From Amborella trichopoda (lineage: Eukaryota > Streptophyta > Magnoliopsida > Amborellales > Amborellaceae): a stretch of 64,000 nucleotides of DNA. The stretch is taken from assembly GCF_000471905.2 (NCBI RefSeq), contig NW_006494943.1:6232498-6296497 (forward strand). The letters are read 5' to 3'. The notes beneath the pieces are model-generated. The model was not told the DNA's origin. It did no database searches and saw nothing but the letters and a program-made list of their open reading frames with translations. Shown here in pieces: positions 10,635 through 22,497 of this stretch. Numbering within the stretch: position 1 is the stretch's first letter; every line of letters begins with the position of its first letter. The position numbers and the translations under genes were made by a program.

Positions 10635-11189
10635 CAAGGTTTAAAAAATCGCCAAGTCGAGTCGGACTCGTCCGGTTCGACTCGGGATGGACTCGCATGG
10701 TTCGACTCGAAAATCGCCTGATACCGAGCCGGTTCCACAAATAAGCCGGGAATCGCTCGTGTCCAGATAGAACTGGGCGATTCCCAATAGTGAATCGCGA
10801 GTCAGATCGAGTCATCCGCAAGAACACAGGCTGCACAGTGTTCTTCACGGGATTTCAAATTTTTTTATCATTTTGTTATCGATTTTCAACTTTTTCAGCC
10901 GTATGAACGAATCTTGCAAGCTTTAATTCAAATTTCTCATCCATTTCAGTCAATAAAACGAATTAAAAAGTATCGTTTTTTATGAACAAATTTGGATCGA
11001 AGAGTGAGTTTTAGGGTTTCCGCCATTTCACTGATTTCAAATAGAAGATCGCAGCATTTTTTGTAAAATTTCAGGGTGAGTGATCGTAAGAGTGTTGGTC
11101 AGAATTTTTTGTTCATAATTTGTGATTATCTTGGAGGAATACATATCAATTTTGAGTTTGAAGGCACGGGTGCACGAATAACAAGTAAG

Positions 11190-11760
11190 AACTGTGCTTT
11201 CTTTTTTTTTCCGCCATGCGATCAAATTCAGTCAATATTTTACAAATCATGTATTAAATTTATAGGGTTTTGATTCGTTGTAAGGTTGTTTATCATCACA
11301 TGTATTCAATTTGATTATATTTATTCAATTTGAGTTGGATTTTTTAGAAAAAAAGACTGATGTCTGTTAAAAAAACATGGACTAAGGTTTTTTTTTTTTT
11401 CCACCATTCTCTCAATTTCAGTAAATATTTGGGAAATAATGTGTTGAATTTATAGGGTTTTGATTCGTTATAGTGTTGTTTATCATCACATTTATTCAAT
11501 TTTATCTGATTTATTCAATTTGAGCTTGATTTTTTAGATTGAATGATTGATGTCTGTGAAGAACTGCGTGTTTTTTTTTTCCCACAATTCAATCGATTAT
11601 ATTTAATATTTTGATAATAATGTGTTAATATTATAGAACTTTGTTTCCTTATAGTGTTGTTTATCAAAACATGTATTCAATTTAATGTAATTTATTCAAT
11701 TTGAAACGGATTTTTGAGTTGGAATGACTGTTGTTAGGTTGGTCTGTGAAGAACTAGGTT
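11190..11760 (+). repeat. ~187-bp tandem repeat in hAT 5' region (about 3 copies)
   Basis: Each copy has a T run then CCRCCAT or CCCACAAT, an AATATTT...AATRATGT stretch, TATAGGGTTTTGATTCG or a variant, TTGTTTATCA, ATTCAATTT and a GGATTTTT/GATTTTTT ending. Two similar copies lie at 63260-63640 in the second family member. Confidence 0.65.
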
Positions 11761-11949
11761 TTTATTATTATTATTATTCATGATCAATTGTTTTGAGAAA
11801 TCGTGATTTTTCAAAAAATTGTTTTTGATTATCATGAGGAATTAAACAATATTTTTAATTTTTATTGTTAAATTTCTAGTTCAAAAAATTGTATGTTGAA
11901 AGATTATTTAATGCAAAAAAATACATGTTATTACATTTTTAATGCAAAA

Positions 11950-12450
11950 TTGTAGTATCATGAGGAATTAAAATGAATATCATTGTAAAACAATCGTGAC
12001 ATGTTATTATATTTTTAATGCAAAACTATATTTTTTAATTTATTGTTAATGCAAAAAAATACATTAACAAATACATGTAGTTAAACTGTATTATATTTTT
12101 AATGCAGTTTTGAATTAAAAAAGTATTTTTAATTTTTTAAATTTTTAATACAAAAAATACATGTTGTTAAACTGTATTATCATGAGGAATTAAAGTGAAT
12201 ATCATTGTAAAAAAATCGTGGCATGTTATTATATTTTTAATGCAAAACTGTATTTTTTAATTTGTTGTTAATGCAAAAAAATACATTAACAAATACATGT
12301 GTTAAACTGTATTATATTTTTAATTCAGTTTTGCATTAAAAATGTATTTTTAATTTTAAAAATTTTTAATGCAAAAAATACATGTTGTTAAACTGTATTA
12401 TCATGAGGAATTAAAGTGAATATCATTGTAAAAAAATCGTGGCATGTATG
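11950..12450 (+). repeat. ~232-bp AT-rich tandem repeat in hAT (2+ copies)
   Basis: The block from TATCATGAGGAATTAAARTGAATATC through ATACATGTTGTTAAACTG is repeated at about 11955-12185 and 12186-12417, with a third copy starting at 12418. Copies are over 90% alike by eye. Confidence 0.75.
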
Positions 12451-13144
12451 ATAATTATATTATCTTGCAATTTTCAATTTTATTATTAAACTTTTAATGC
12501 AAAAAATGTATGTTTTTTATAATTGAGTTGTAGCCATGTTTGGAGCTTGCATTTTTTATTATATTATCTTGCATATTTGTAATTGAGATGTACGACTCTT
12601 TATGATCATTTCAATCAAGTTGAGATTATGCCGACTATATCATTGTAAATTTTATTTGTGGCATTATGAATAACTATATCATTGTAAATATTTTTTGTGT
12701 CAAATATACGTGTAGTGGCATTATGGATGACTATATTAATGTAATTTTTTTCTTGATTCTAAGTGTGACTTATACAGACTTTTGTTTATCTATAATGTTG
12801 CATAAATTTTTTTTTTTTCTCAGTAGCAATTAATTCATGTTTGTCGAAATGAAGATTTGTGAGAAGTCCATATGCATTGTGAATTACTATACCATTGTAA
12901 ATATATTTTTTATTGATACTATATCAATGTAAATTTATTGTTCTACATGTAGTGGCTGATATATGCTATTTTTATCTATAATGTTGCATAAATAAATTAT
13001 TTTTCCCTGTAGGAATTAAAATATTGCATTAACAACAAATATAACTTCAGGAACTACCGCTACATATTATCACTACACATGGTGATTATCTTCATGTTGA
13101 ATTGTCAGGTTAATTTTTAGTATTTTACATTTTAAAGTTGAACC

Positions 13145-16100
13145 ATGGCAAGATCTGTGGACGAACCTGCATGGCAACATGGGGTCAGACTTGATCCCAA
13201 CAAAAAAGACAAAATTATTTGTAATTACTGTCAAAGAGTGATAAGTAATGCGGTACATAGGTTCAAGCAACACTTGGCAGGGGTTAAGGGAGATGTTTCT
13301 GCGTGCAATAGTATCCCTAATAATGTAAGAAAGCAGATGACGGCATTTCTCAAGGCTACCAATGGTAAAAAAATTGCAAAGCAGATGATGGATGAGGAGA
13401 TAGCTAATTTATATACGCCATCAAGCGAGAATGATCCAGAAGAGCAATATAATAATGACTTGGAGATGACCACAAGAATGAGTTTACATGAAACATAACA
13501 GAGCGAACGCGGGTTTAGAATGCCTGGTGGTTATGACATGAGCATGCATGGTGGGCATAGCTCAGACATGCATGGCAGCCCAGCTTGAGCATGTATGGCG
13601 GGCCCAGCTCAAATATGTATGGAGGGGTTGGTGGCAATATGTATCAAGAGGAATCAGACGTTGAAAAAATTGTTTCTAGCTTATCTAGGAGTGTCAGTAT
13701 TGCAGGTCATGGTCGTATAGACCCATTTCTCTCAAAGCCTAAGTCAGAACAGATGACCCTCAAAGGCATGATGAAAAGTACGAGAAACATCTTGGGCAGA
13801 TATATAGGAAAATGGTTCTACGATAAAGGGATCCCCTTTGATGCAGTCAATAGCCCATATTTTCCACTTATGGTCAACGCAATCCATAGAGCCGAGCCCG
13901 GGGTAAAACCCCCGACGGCATATGAGCTCAGTGGGCCAATATTGGATGAAGAGGTGGAGGAAGTTAGAAAGTGGATTGAAAAATATAAACAAAGTTGGCC
14001 AAGAACAGACATTACTCTCATGACTGATGGTTGATTGAATAAAGTTAGTAAAAGGAGTTTGTAAACTTCTTGGCTTAGTCCCCAAAAAGTATAGCTTTTT
14101 TGTTTAGCAAAGACGTATCAGGGAGGAAGAAGGATGCAAACTTCTATGTACGACTATATGATCAGATAGTGGAGAAGGTGGAAGATAAGCATGTAGTCCA
14201 GTTTATTACGGACAATGCGCGTGCATGTGTTTCTGCGGGCAGCAAGTTGATGGATAAGAGGAAGCATCTAGTATGGACCCCGTATGCTGCACACAACATC
14301 GATCTTATGTTAAAAGAGATCGGTGATATCAAAATTGTGAATGAGACTCTCCAGGAAGCAAGGTTGGTGTCAAGATTTATATATAACCATTCTAAAATTT
14401 TATTTTTATTCAGAAAACAGTCTAAGAAAAAAGAGATAGTCAGATCTGCCATAATATGCTTTGCGACAGATTACTTGGCTGTGGACTCCATTGGAGAATC
14501 TGAAGGTGCAATAAAGAGATTGTTTATCAGTGAAGAGTGGTTAAATGACAGCCTCGCGAAGTCCAGTACCGAGCTAAAAGTGGACGGCATAGTCTCAAAT
14601 AGGAGGTTTTGGTCTCGATGTTCCAGTATCNNNNNNNNNNNNNNNNNNNNNNNNNNNNNNNNNNNNNNNNNNNNNNNNNNNNNNNNNNNNNNNNNNNNNN
14701 NNNNNNNNNNNNNNNNNNNNNNNNNNNNNNNNNNNNNNNNNNNNNNNNNNNNNNNNNNNNNNNNNNNNNNNNNNNNNNNNNNNNNNNNNNNNNNNNNNNN
14801 NNNNNNNNNNNNNNNNNNNNNNNNNNNNNNNNNNNNNNNNNNNNNNNNNNNNNNNNNNNNNNNNNNNNNNNNNNNNNNNNNNNNNNNNNNNNNNNNNNNN
14901 NNNNNNNNNNNNNNNNNNNNNNNNNNNNNNNNNNNNNNNNNNNNNNNNNNNNNNNNNNNNNNNNNNNNNNNNNNNNNNNNNNNNNNNNNNNNNNNNNNNN
15001 NNNNNNNNNNNNNNNNNNNNNNNNNNNNNNNNNNNNNNNNNNNNNNNNNNNNNNNNNNNNNNNNNNNNNNNNNNNNNNNNNNNNNNNNNNNNNNNNNNNN
15101 NNNNNNNNNNNNNNNNNNNNNNNNNNNNNNNNNNNNNNNNNNNNNNNNNNNNNNNNNNNNNNNNNNNNNNNNNNNNNNNNNNNNNNNNNNNNNNNNNNNN
15201 NNNNNNNNNNNNNNNNNNNNNNNNNNNNNNNNNNNNNNNNNNNNNNNNNNNNNNNNNNNNNNNNNNNNNNNNNNNNNNNNNNNNNNNNNNNNNNNNNNNN
15301 NNNNNNNNNNNNNNNNNNNNNNNNNNNNNNNNNNNNNNNNNNNNNNNNNNNNNNNNNNNNNNNNNNNNNNNNNNNNNNNNNNNNNNNNNNNNNNNNNNNN
15401 NNNNNNNNNNNNNNNNNNNNNNNNNNNNNNNNNNNNNNNNNNNNNNNNNNNNNNNNNNNNNNNNNNNNNNNNNNNNNNNNNNNNNNNNNNNNNNNNNNNN
15501 NNNNNNNNNNNNNNNNNNNNNNNNNNNNNNNNNNNNNNNNNNNNNNNNNNNNNNNNNNNNNNNNNNNNNNNNNNNNNNNNNNNNNNNNNNNNNNNNNNNN
15601 NNNNNNNNNNCCAAATCAGCTATTGGGAAGAAGTGTAGTTTTGCTAATAAAGTGATCGAGATTATAGAAATGTGGAACACTAAATTTGGACGTCCAATTC
15701 ATTATGCAGGTAAATATATATTTATATCATTAGAATGTTTTATTGTAAATTATTTTTTTATGAAATTTTAAATGACATTTCTCTATCTATATATTTTCCA
15801 GGTTACTACTTCAACCCAAAATTTTTCTATTTGCCACCTGAACATCCCCATAAGATTATAGAAGGGGTCAGTAGTAGCAATACAAGAGGTATTATTTAAT
15901 ATTTTGGTAAGAACTTGATTGAGTTGTTATATTTGTGAGGAGTAATGCACTAAAACGAAATATTTTGTTTTAGCTTGCTATGTATAGGGATGCTATAGGA
16001 TCCTTCGGAACTAGACTTGCCAGGAATTCTCGACTAAGATGGATCCAGGTTATCCCCTAACTAATATTTTGTTCATTCATATATTTAATCTTATGAATTG

Positions 16101-16642
16101 TTCTTGCCCTTACAATGCTTTTTGCATTTTAATTCAATTGAATGGTGGGAGATATATGGTAGTGATGCACCTCTCCTAAAGAGGATAGCAATCAAGGTGC
16201 TCTCCCAGACATGTTCTGCTACTGACTGTGAGCGAAACTGGAGTACGTTCCAATGGTTGCACACTACTAGAAGAAATCGACTCGCTTTGGAGAAGCTTCA
16301 TAAACTAGTCTACGTTCATTACAACTTAAACCTCCGAGAGCGGCAAATAAGAAGGAAGCTTGAAGACTATGGACCGATAGACTTGGACACAATATTTATC
16401 ACAGATACATCACAACAATTGGTAGTAGAAGAAGAGGAGCCAATGTTGCACAAGAGAGTGTTCCTCGAGGCTATCAATGAGGAAGATCTTGAAGAAGATG
16501 ATGAGCATGAAAGAGGAAGTAGCCTGCCAACATATCCACACTTCATCGAAGATGTCGATGATATTACACCTAATGAGGGAGAGTGGGAAGGGGGTCTAAG
16601 GGTAAATAAGAGAGATGATGATTCTGAGGCCACCCAATCCTA
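13145..16642 (+). pseudogene. hAT transposase (BED, DUF659, hAT dimerisation), broken
   Basis: The protein would cut and join the hAT ends in the nucleus. Exon-like piece 1 (ATG 13145) is a BED zinc finger: Cys26 and Cys29 (IICNYCQ), His38 and His43 (VHRFKQH). TAA at 13496 ends it. A frameshift then follows within a Met/Gly-rich linker of MHGG/MYGG repeats (13540-13640). Piece 2 (about 13585-14034) is the DUF659 domain, including IDPFLSKPKSEQM, PPTAYELSGP and TLMTDG, where the usual Trp codon is TGA (14032-14034). Piece 3 (14100-14630) has QFITDNARACVSAGSKLM and WTPYAAHNIDLML, typical of the RNase H-like core, and enters the gap. After the gap come HYAGYYFNPKFFYLPP (across an intron at about 15711-15801) and AMYRDAIGSFGTRLAR. 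The dimerisation region follows (WWEIYGSDAPLLKRIAIK, SQTCSATDCERNWSTF, 16138-16640), with an acidic tail. At least three lesions make it inactive as assembled. Confidence 0.85.
14631..15610. other. Assembly gap (980 N)
   Basis: A run of N inside the hAT transposase. Open frames crossing it carry no information. The true size is unknown. Confidence 1.
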
Positions 16643-17257
16643 GCCAAATTATTCACATAATCGAGTCCCAACAACAAGAGAGTAAAGATGAGCACGATAA
16701 TCTAGGTGAACATAAAGGATAGACAAGCTTTGGGGATTTTGGATTAAGACCACACAAAAATACTAACACTCAGGGATTTGGGTAAAGTTAGGTGCCCACT
16801 AATTTGGATGATTCGTTTTTAGATCGAGTCAATGAATTGTCACGCGAATTCAATCAATGACACCAGCGTGACCAAGATGAAGAACGACGTCGTCTGTCAT
16901 TTTATTTTTAGATCATATGTTACGAATTGTATGCTTTATTGTAGTTCATGTATGATGATATACTTAATCCATGATAATTCTATGTTTATCCTTTTGTGTG
17001 ATGTAAATTAAATGGTAAATAGTAGTTCATGCAGAGAAAGAACATATCAATATTCGCATATTCATGCAAAGAAATGAAAATTCTTAATGAAGTACCCTTA
17101 TTTCTTATTGAATTCCTAAAAACCAACATTTATAATGAATTTTAATATTTTTTTCTGATTTTTTTTAAGGCTTAATCAAACCCATTCAGCCGATTCCCTA
17201 TCCGGATCACCGATTCGTTGATCCGGATGGGTCATCGATCCGCTTTTTTAACTACTG

Positions 17258-17265
17258 CTTTTTAG
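17258..17265. repeat. 8-bp hAT target-site duplication, right copy
   Basis: CTTTTTAG, identical to 10627-10634. Confidence 0.85.
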
Positions 17266-17659
17266 CAATGCAGTATGACTGATTATCGGACTTATATTGA
17301 CTGGTGCAAACCCTTCATCAATTGAGTTATGGAATTCTTATAACACTGCCATATAATAACTTATATGAGTAGAGTAATTGTTCCCCTTCAAAAATAATAG
17401 GAAAAGATTATATACGGCGTCAACCATATAGTTTAAAGTAAAGCACACCTTTAAAACCTACCAAAAAATGTTGTTTCTATGGAAAACCCTCCAATTGAGC
17501 ACTTAGATTCGAGATGTAAGGATTAATACTCACCATTTTTTAATCTTTAAATTTCAGTACTAGGGATAACAATAGATTTTGATTCCATAGTAGGGGTTTT
17601 TGGCACCTTGACTGCATCTTTTAACGGAGTTTGGAGGTATGTCTTACATCAATTATTAA
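17266..17659. other. Flank of the hAT insertion; no gene seen
   Basis: Continuation of the sequence interrupted at 10634. No frame, RNA or repeat was recognised. Confidence 0.45.
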
Positions 17660-18046
17660 GGGTGTGGTTTCTATAAGGTTGCAACCTTAGACAATCCAAT
17701 TAAGACGTACCTGTAACATGTAATTTTTTGGTAAAAATTACTAAGATTATATTAAAATATATTTTCATATGTAATTATACAATTTCAAACTTCAAAAGTG
17801 GTTAACATCAAGTAGATCTATAAACATATGAAAGTCCTGAAAATGGACGGTCTAGATAATGTATTGCAAGATACATTATTTCTAGGACTCAAAATCGTTT
17901 TTTTTTTTTTTCCATATTTATATATCTCAATGTTGAGATGATCAATTGGAGGGATTTTCAACACTAAAACAACCTTTTCCAATGCAGTTTTGAGGTGCAT
18001 ATGTAATTCTACAATTTAAGGTCGCAACCTTATATAAACTTTTTCC
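17660..18046 (+). mobile_element. MITE family A, copy 3 (387 bp)
   Basis: Begins GGGTGTGGTTTCTATAAGG, ends CGCAACCTTATATAAACTTTTTCC. Left flank AATTATTAA (17651-17659) and right flank ATTATTTAA (18047-18055) look like a decayed 9-bp target duplication, as for Mutator-type elements. Terminal repeats here extend over GGTTGCAACCTTA. Confidence 0.7.
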
Positions 18047-18423
18047 ATTATTTAATATTGACCCTTTGTATAAACTACACCAAACAAAAAGTGTGTAACT
18101 CCTTTCTTACCATGGAGGGTAAGTGAAGTTGGTGGATTTTGCGTGGTGCCACCAATCAAATCATTAGTTCTTAAATTTCTAGTTAAACAAAAATTAAATA
18201 CTTAGTCATAAAAACTATAAATAAATAAATAGAAAGTAACATATTTTTTAATTTGACTTACAAAAAAAAAAAACTATCTTTATAATGTGAATATTCAAAT
18301 AAAACTATTTTTTCATTGAATATTCAAATAAAGTTTATTCATAAGGATTTTATTACATAAGAAATTTCCTAATTTTAATCCCTAATTTTAAAAAATAAAG
18401 AACCATTATGAAAAATCTAAAAA

Positions 18424-20980
18424 ATGTATTTTTTTTTTGGCTATGTTGATGGTATAAATGGGTATAGATTGTGGGATTCTATTAACCACAAGGTTATAAT
18501 TAACCTAGGTATTATTTTCAAAGAAAATTCTATGCCGAAAAAGAAAGATGAACCACTGTTGAGGTGGAATGTACCCATGAGAACCAACGAGAAAGAGGTC
18601 AAGACTAACAACCTGAAATTTGATAGTATTTTTTGTTTCAAAAAATATTTGGGTGTATTTCAAAACAACGATATAGTTTTGTAGTTCTTTCCTAAATTGT
18701 TCTGTAGAGAGAAATATATGGGTTTAAGTCCCACATTGAAGAAGAGAGAGTTTATTAAGTTGTTTTTAAGTGCACCTATTCCTATGCATTATACTCTTAG
18801 TACAAATGTGAAAGAGATGGTGCATACGTGAAGCATGCAAAGCGTGTGACACGCACGCATACGTGCGTATGCAAAGGTGCTTGATGGCGCTCATTACCAT
18901 TTTGTGTGCCCGGCTCGTATGGGGGATCCAACAATCAGATAGTCGTTGATGGAGGCTGTAACATCAGCCATCAAGAGAGTTAAAGTATAACTTGGATTCA
19001 TTGATGGTGTATGTAACTATCATTACAAGTGAGTTAAGGAGCTACATTTAACTTGTGGATATTGGTGGTGCATGTAACCACTACTATGATTACTATGCAG
19101 CCTCTTGTGGATGTTGGTGGTGCATGCAACCACCACTATGATAACTATGCAGCCTCCTTATAGCTCTATAATATGGGCCTCTTTCATATACGAGATAGAT
19201 TTTTTTAGCATAGCCTCTCTATGCACCTTTCTCTGCAATTCCAACAAGCACAACAGTGGGCTTATCTCTCGCTATTTACTTGTTTTTTCTAATTTTCTCT
19301 CTCTAATACATCAGCCTAGTATGTGAGTTCCAAGCTTAGGTACATAGAGCTTAAGAACATTCAAAAATATCTTTTTGTTTTGATGTATCCTGATGACGAA
19401 TTGCCCTAATTATGCATACCAAAGAAAATATTGAAGGGGGCAAATATCATCTTAAAATAACGCTCATGTATGCTCGAAAATAAGAAGAGTTCGAGATCTC
19501 ATTTTTGAAATTATATCGTGTTTTGTCCACATTTCACCCAACCAATTTCCAGCAAAATTATCCAAGAGCTTGAAGAATATTGAAGTGGTCTTGAATTAAG
19601 AATATCAGATAAGACCAAAAAGACTCATGTGATGCTTAACGATTATGTCTTATCCTATGCTTGCTTAACATATGGTCAATTTCTTTTCGTGAGGCATGTG
19701 AGGTCGATGCAACCGGTCAATGGAGAGCATTCATTAAAGAAGAGATAGAGGCTATGTAAAAAAATAAAACATGAGACCTCGCCAAATTACCCAAAGAGCG
19801 AAAGACAATTGGTTATAGTAGGCCTTCAAGAAGAAGAAAGGTCCATATGATACTGTTGAAAGGTTCTGAGCTCGATTGGTTATGAGAAGTTATACTAAAA
19901 AATCAGATATTAATTTTCATGATATTTTTTCTCCTATTGTGTGCATATCCACTATTAGAGTTGTCTTAGTTATAGTTGTTGTTCTTGATTTACGGTTGAA
20001 ACAATTAGATGTGAAAACTAAATTTTTGCATAGTGACCTAAAAGAAGAAAATTATTTGACCCAATCAGAGGGCTTTATTGAGGAAGGTAAAGAAAATTTA
20101 GTTTGTAGGCTTAAGAAATCGTTGTATAGGTTAAAACAAGCGCAAATGTATTTGTACAAACGATTTGACTCCTTTATGTTGAGTTTGAATTTTCGTAGAT
20201 GTGAAGCTGACTATTGTGCCTATTTTTATTGTTATGACGATGGAAGCTTTATTATCTTGATATTATATTTCGATGACATGATTGTTGCAGAACCAAATAA
20301 AGTGAATATTGCGACACTTAAAGCTCAATTGGCTAGGGATTTTGAGATGAAAGAATTAGGAGCTGTTAATTGAATTATTGGGTTGAGTATACTTAGAGAC
20401 AAGAAGAATAGGAAAATATGGTTAACTCGAAAGAGTTATGTGGAGATGGTTTTGTTGCGCTTTAATATATAAAATGCCAAACCAGTTAGTATCTCATTTC
20501 TTGTGCTTATGAATTTGTCTTTGAAACAACGTCCTAGCATAGAAGGAAAGAAGACAGATGTCTCAAGTACCATATTCATCAACAGTAGGAGCCTCATGTT
20601 TGCTATGATTAGCATTAGACCAAACGTAGCACAAGCAGTGGGAGTTGTGAGCAGATATATGACAAATCCTGGTCATGAGCACTGGAACATTGTGAAGTGG
20701 ATCCTTCAGTATTGGAAGGGAACTTGCAATGTTGGTATTTGTTACAGTGCAAGGGATTTGAAAGTCACGATTATATTGATTCAGATTTTGCAGGTGACTT
20801 GGACGAAAGAAAGTATACTCTTGGGTATGTTTTTTCTTTTGGAGGTAGTGCAGTTAGTTGGTTATCAAAGTTGCAGTATGTGGTGGCATTATCTTCTACA
20901 GAGGCTAAGTATATATCACTTACTCATGCATCTAAAGAAGCAATTTGGTTATATAGGTTACTTGGTGAATTTTAAGTTGT
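18424..20980 (+). pseudogene. Copia-type polyprotein relic (integrase tail, RT, RNase H)
   Basis: At 18430-18560 FFGYVDGINGYRLWD plus KVIINLGIIF matches the post-integrase FLGYADGVKGYRLWD region of Copia polyproteins. A foreign block intervenes at about 18709-19326. From 19688 frames resume with EEIEAM, KNKTxDLAKLPKERKTIG, then the reverse transcriptase: FHDIFSPIV, IRVVLVIVVVLDLRLKQLDV, LVCRLKKSLYRLKQA and YFDDMI, where the catalytic YVDD of the family reads YFDD (about 20271-20282). Weaker pieces follow: ARDFEMKELGAVN, MKNAKPVS-like, and the RNase H-type YTLGYVFSFGGSAVSW and ALSSTEAKYISLTHA at 20800-20975. Stops (19757, about 20371, 20470) and frame changes show it is dead. The plus-strand order and the downstream polypurine tract/LTR start at 21302 give the orientation. 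Confidence 0.8.
18709..19326 (+). mobile_element. Probable LTR-like insertion inside the Copia relic
   Basis: This block splits the Copia coding relic. It begins TGTAGAGAG, followed by GGGTTTAAGTCCCACATTG, a phrase common near LTR starts in plant retroelements. It contains the near-palindrome GCACGCATACGTGCGTATGC, a possible TATA (CTATAATAT at about 19165) and pyrimidine-rich text near the end. It also holds a ~52-bp direct duplication at 19050-19101 and 19102-19153 (TTGTGGATRTTGGTGGTGCA). I could not find an exact target duplication, so the borders are approximate. Confidence 0.35.
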
Positions 20981-21301
20981 ACAAGAAGGTATACCGCTTC
21001 ATTGTGATGACCAGATTGCCTTGTTTCTAGCAAGGAATCCAGCCTTTCATAATAGGACTAAACATAATGATATTCAGTATCGCTTTATTCGTATTGTGGT
21101 AGAAGATTGATGAATTTTATTGTAAAAAAATCATATTGATGACAATCTAGTGGATATCTTCACTAAGCCCATAAGGAAGGAGAAGTTCACTTGGTGCAAG
21201 ACTTCCTCAAGGCTTGTGGTTACTTGATGACTAATAACTACTCGGTGGCAATTTTTTAGAGCAAACTAGTAAGAATAGAAACGTGCCTTTAAGTGGGAGA
21301 A

Positions 21302-22020
21302 TGTTGGATATACAACGAAACCCATGTTTTTAGGAAAAGAAGAAGTTACATGATCTTTTCTTTGGGTCCTTTTAAATCGGAAACTGCATCCTATTTTTAT
21401 GGGAGAAGCCATGAGGAAAAGATTAAGCTAAATCTCTTAAGTGTGGGAATCTCATGTAAATCTAAGAGGAAGATATAGAAAGCTCTCTAACTCCAAAAAT
21501 AGGATGGGACCTCATGTGGATATTTTGGGGGGTTTCTGCTTCATAAAAGTTAAGTTTTGTAAAGAGAAAAATATATGAAAATTAAGAGATACAAGTTATA
21601 GAGAGAAGGGAATGTTTCCTATAGTCATTTTGTGTGGGTATTCTAGAGCGAAAAATATCTTGTTTAAGGGATTGAGAGAGAGAGAGAGAGAGAGAGCGCA
21701 TGTAATCCATTATATTCTTGATGCTTGTATGAGGTTTTTCTGATTAGTGGAAGAGAACTTTGTTGCCTCGTTGACGTAGACAACTTGCCAGATCACATAA
21801 ATCTTTGTCTCTCTTTTTTTATTTTTTTGTATTATTTTTCTTTCTCTTATTTTTATCAAACATTAGTATTTAACCTCTACACCACTCTCTTTAAAATTCT
21901 TTACCCATCCCCCTCAAATATAATCTCTCTCCTTCCCACTCAAAGCTCACATCTCTTTCTGTCTCTTCCCTTCTCTCTCTCTCTCTCTTTCTTGTTTTAA
22001 AAGTTGCATGCCCTAAATCT
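21302..22020 (+). mobile_element. Copia 3' LTR (start clear, end uncertain)
   Basis: AAGTGGGAGAATGTTGGATAT at 21291-21311 is the classic Copia polypurine tract followed by an LTR start TGTTGG. Downstream are an (AG)n run (about 21670-21698), and GTTGACGTAGACAACTTGCC followed by AAATCTTTGTCTCTC, typical of the R/U5 part of such LTRs. The end is not clear; a CT-rich U5-like stretch runs to about 22010. The matching 5' LTR was not found, so the element is incomplete. Confidence 0.6.
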
Positions 22021-22497
22021 TCTCTAGGTATTGAACTCTTCTTATTCTTGTAACATGAGTCCACCCCTTAACCTTGGCTCAACAATGTAGTATAGACATA
22101 ATAAGACACGCCTTCAGAAAACCATGCTAGGAGCATTTCTTTGACTTCAATTTACAAAAATAAACTTTTTCCATTCTAATGAATAAAATCAAAAAATCAA
22201 AATTTGAAAAAGCAAGGTATTTTTTAACCCCATAAATATAGGTCATCCATTTGATGGGACTATTATTTCTAGACCGTAGAGGGAATTTATTTGTCTCAAA
22301 TTTTGTAGAGGGCCTTATTATAAACTTATGAAAAATTCTAAAAAACGAATAAATGATTTTGAGTTCTTAAATACTTAGATCTCAATGCCCACCTAATTGA
22401 TGGCTTGAATTCAGTGTTAGAGGGACTCATGTTAAAAATTTTCTAGCATGCAAAATTAATTTTCCTTTTTTAGGACCGATTGTTTTTTTTTGGGTCA
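21743..22497 (+). repeat. Array module a, copy 1 (LTR-derived, ~755 bp)
   Basis: From ATTAGTGGAAGAGAACTTTG to TTTAGGACCGATTG. Repeated almost unchanged at 23004-23760. It starts inside the Copia LTR and extends past its CT-rich part into a stretch with AACCTTGGCTCAAYAATGTAG and CATGCTAGRAGCATTTC. Confidence 0.85.

Larger units (their letters stand above)
10635..17257 (+). mobile_element. hAT transposon carrying a degraded transposase (6.6 kb)
   Basis: The element starts CAAGGTTTAAAAAATCG and ends CGCTTTTTTAACTACTG. The reverse complement of the right end, CAGTAGTTAAAAAAGCG, pairs with the left end over CA and the TTAAAAAA core, and both flanks carry CTTTTTAG. The first 200 bp are rich in CGAGTCGA/CCGGTTCGA motifs, a subterminal pattern repeated in the copy at 62728. 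It contains ~187-bp and ~235-bp tandem repeats, then a broken BED-DUF659-dimerisation transposase. 980 bp of N lie within it, so the real length is uncertain. Ends and TSD are well preserved, indicating a fairly recent insertion. Confidence 0.85.

Noticed and set aside
14100-15680. Long open frames of 348-512 codons
   Set aside because: Most of their length is the N gap; only the real bases at each side carry transposase sequence.
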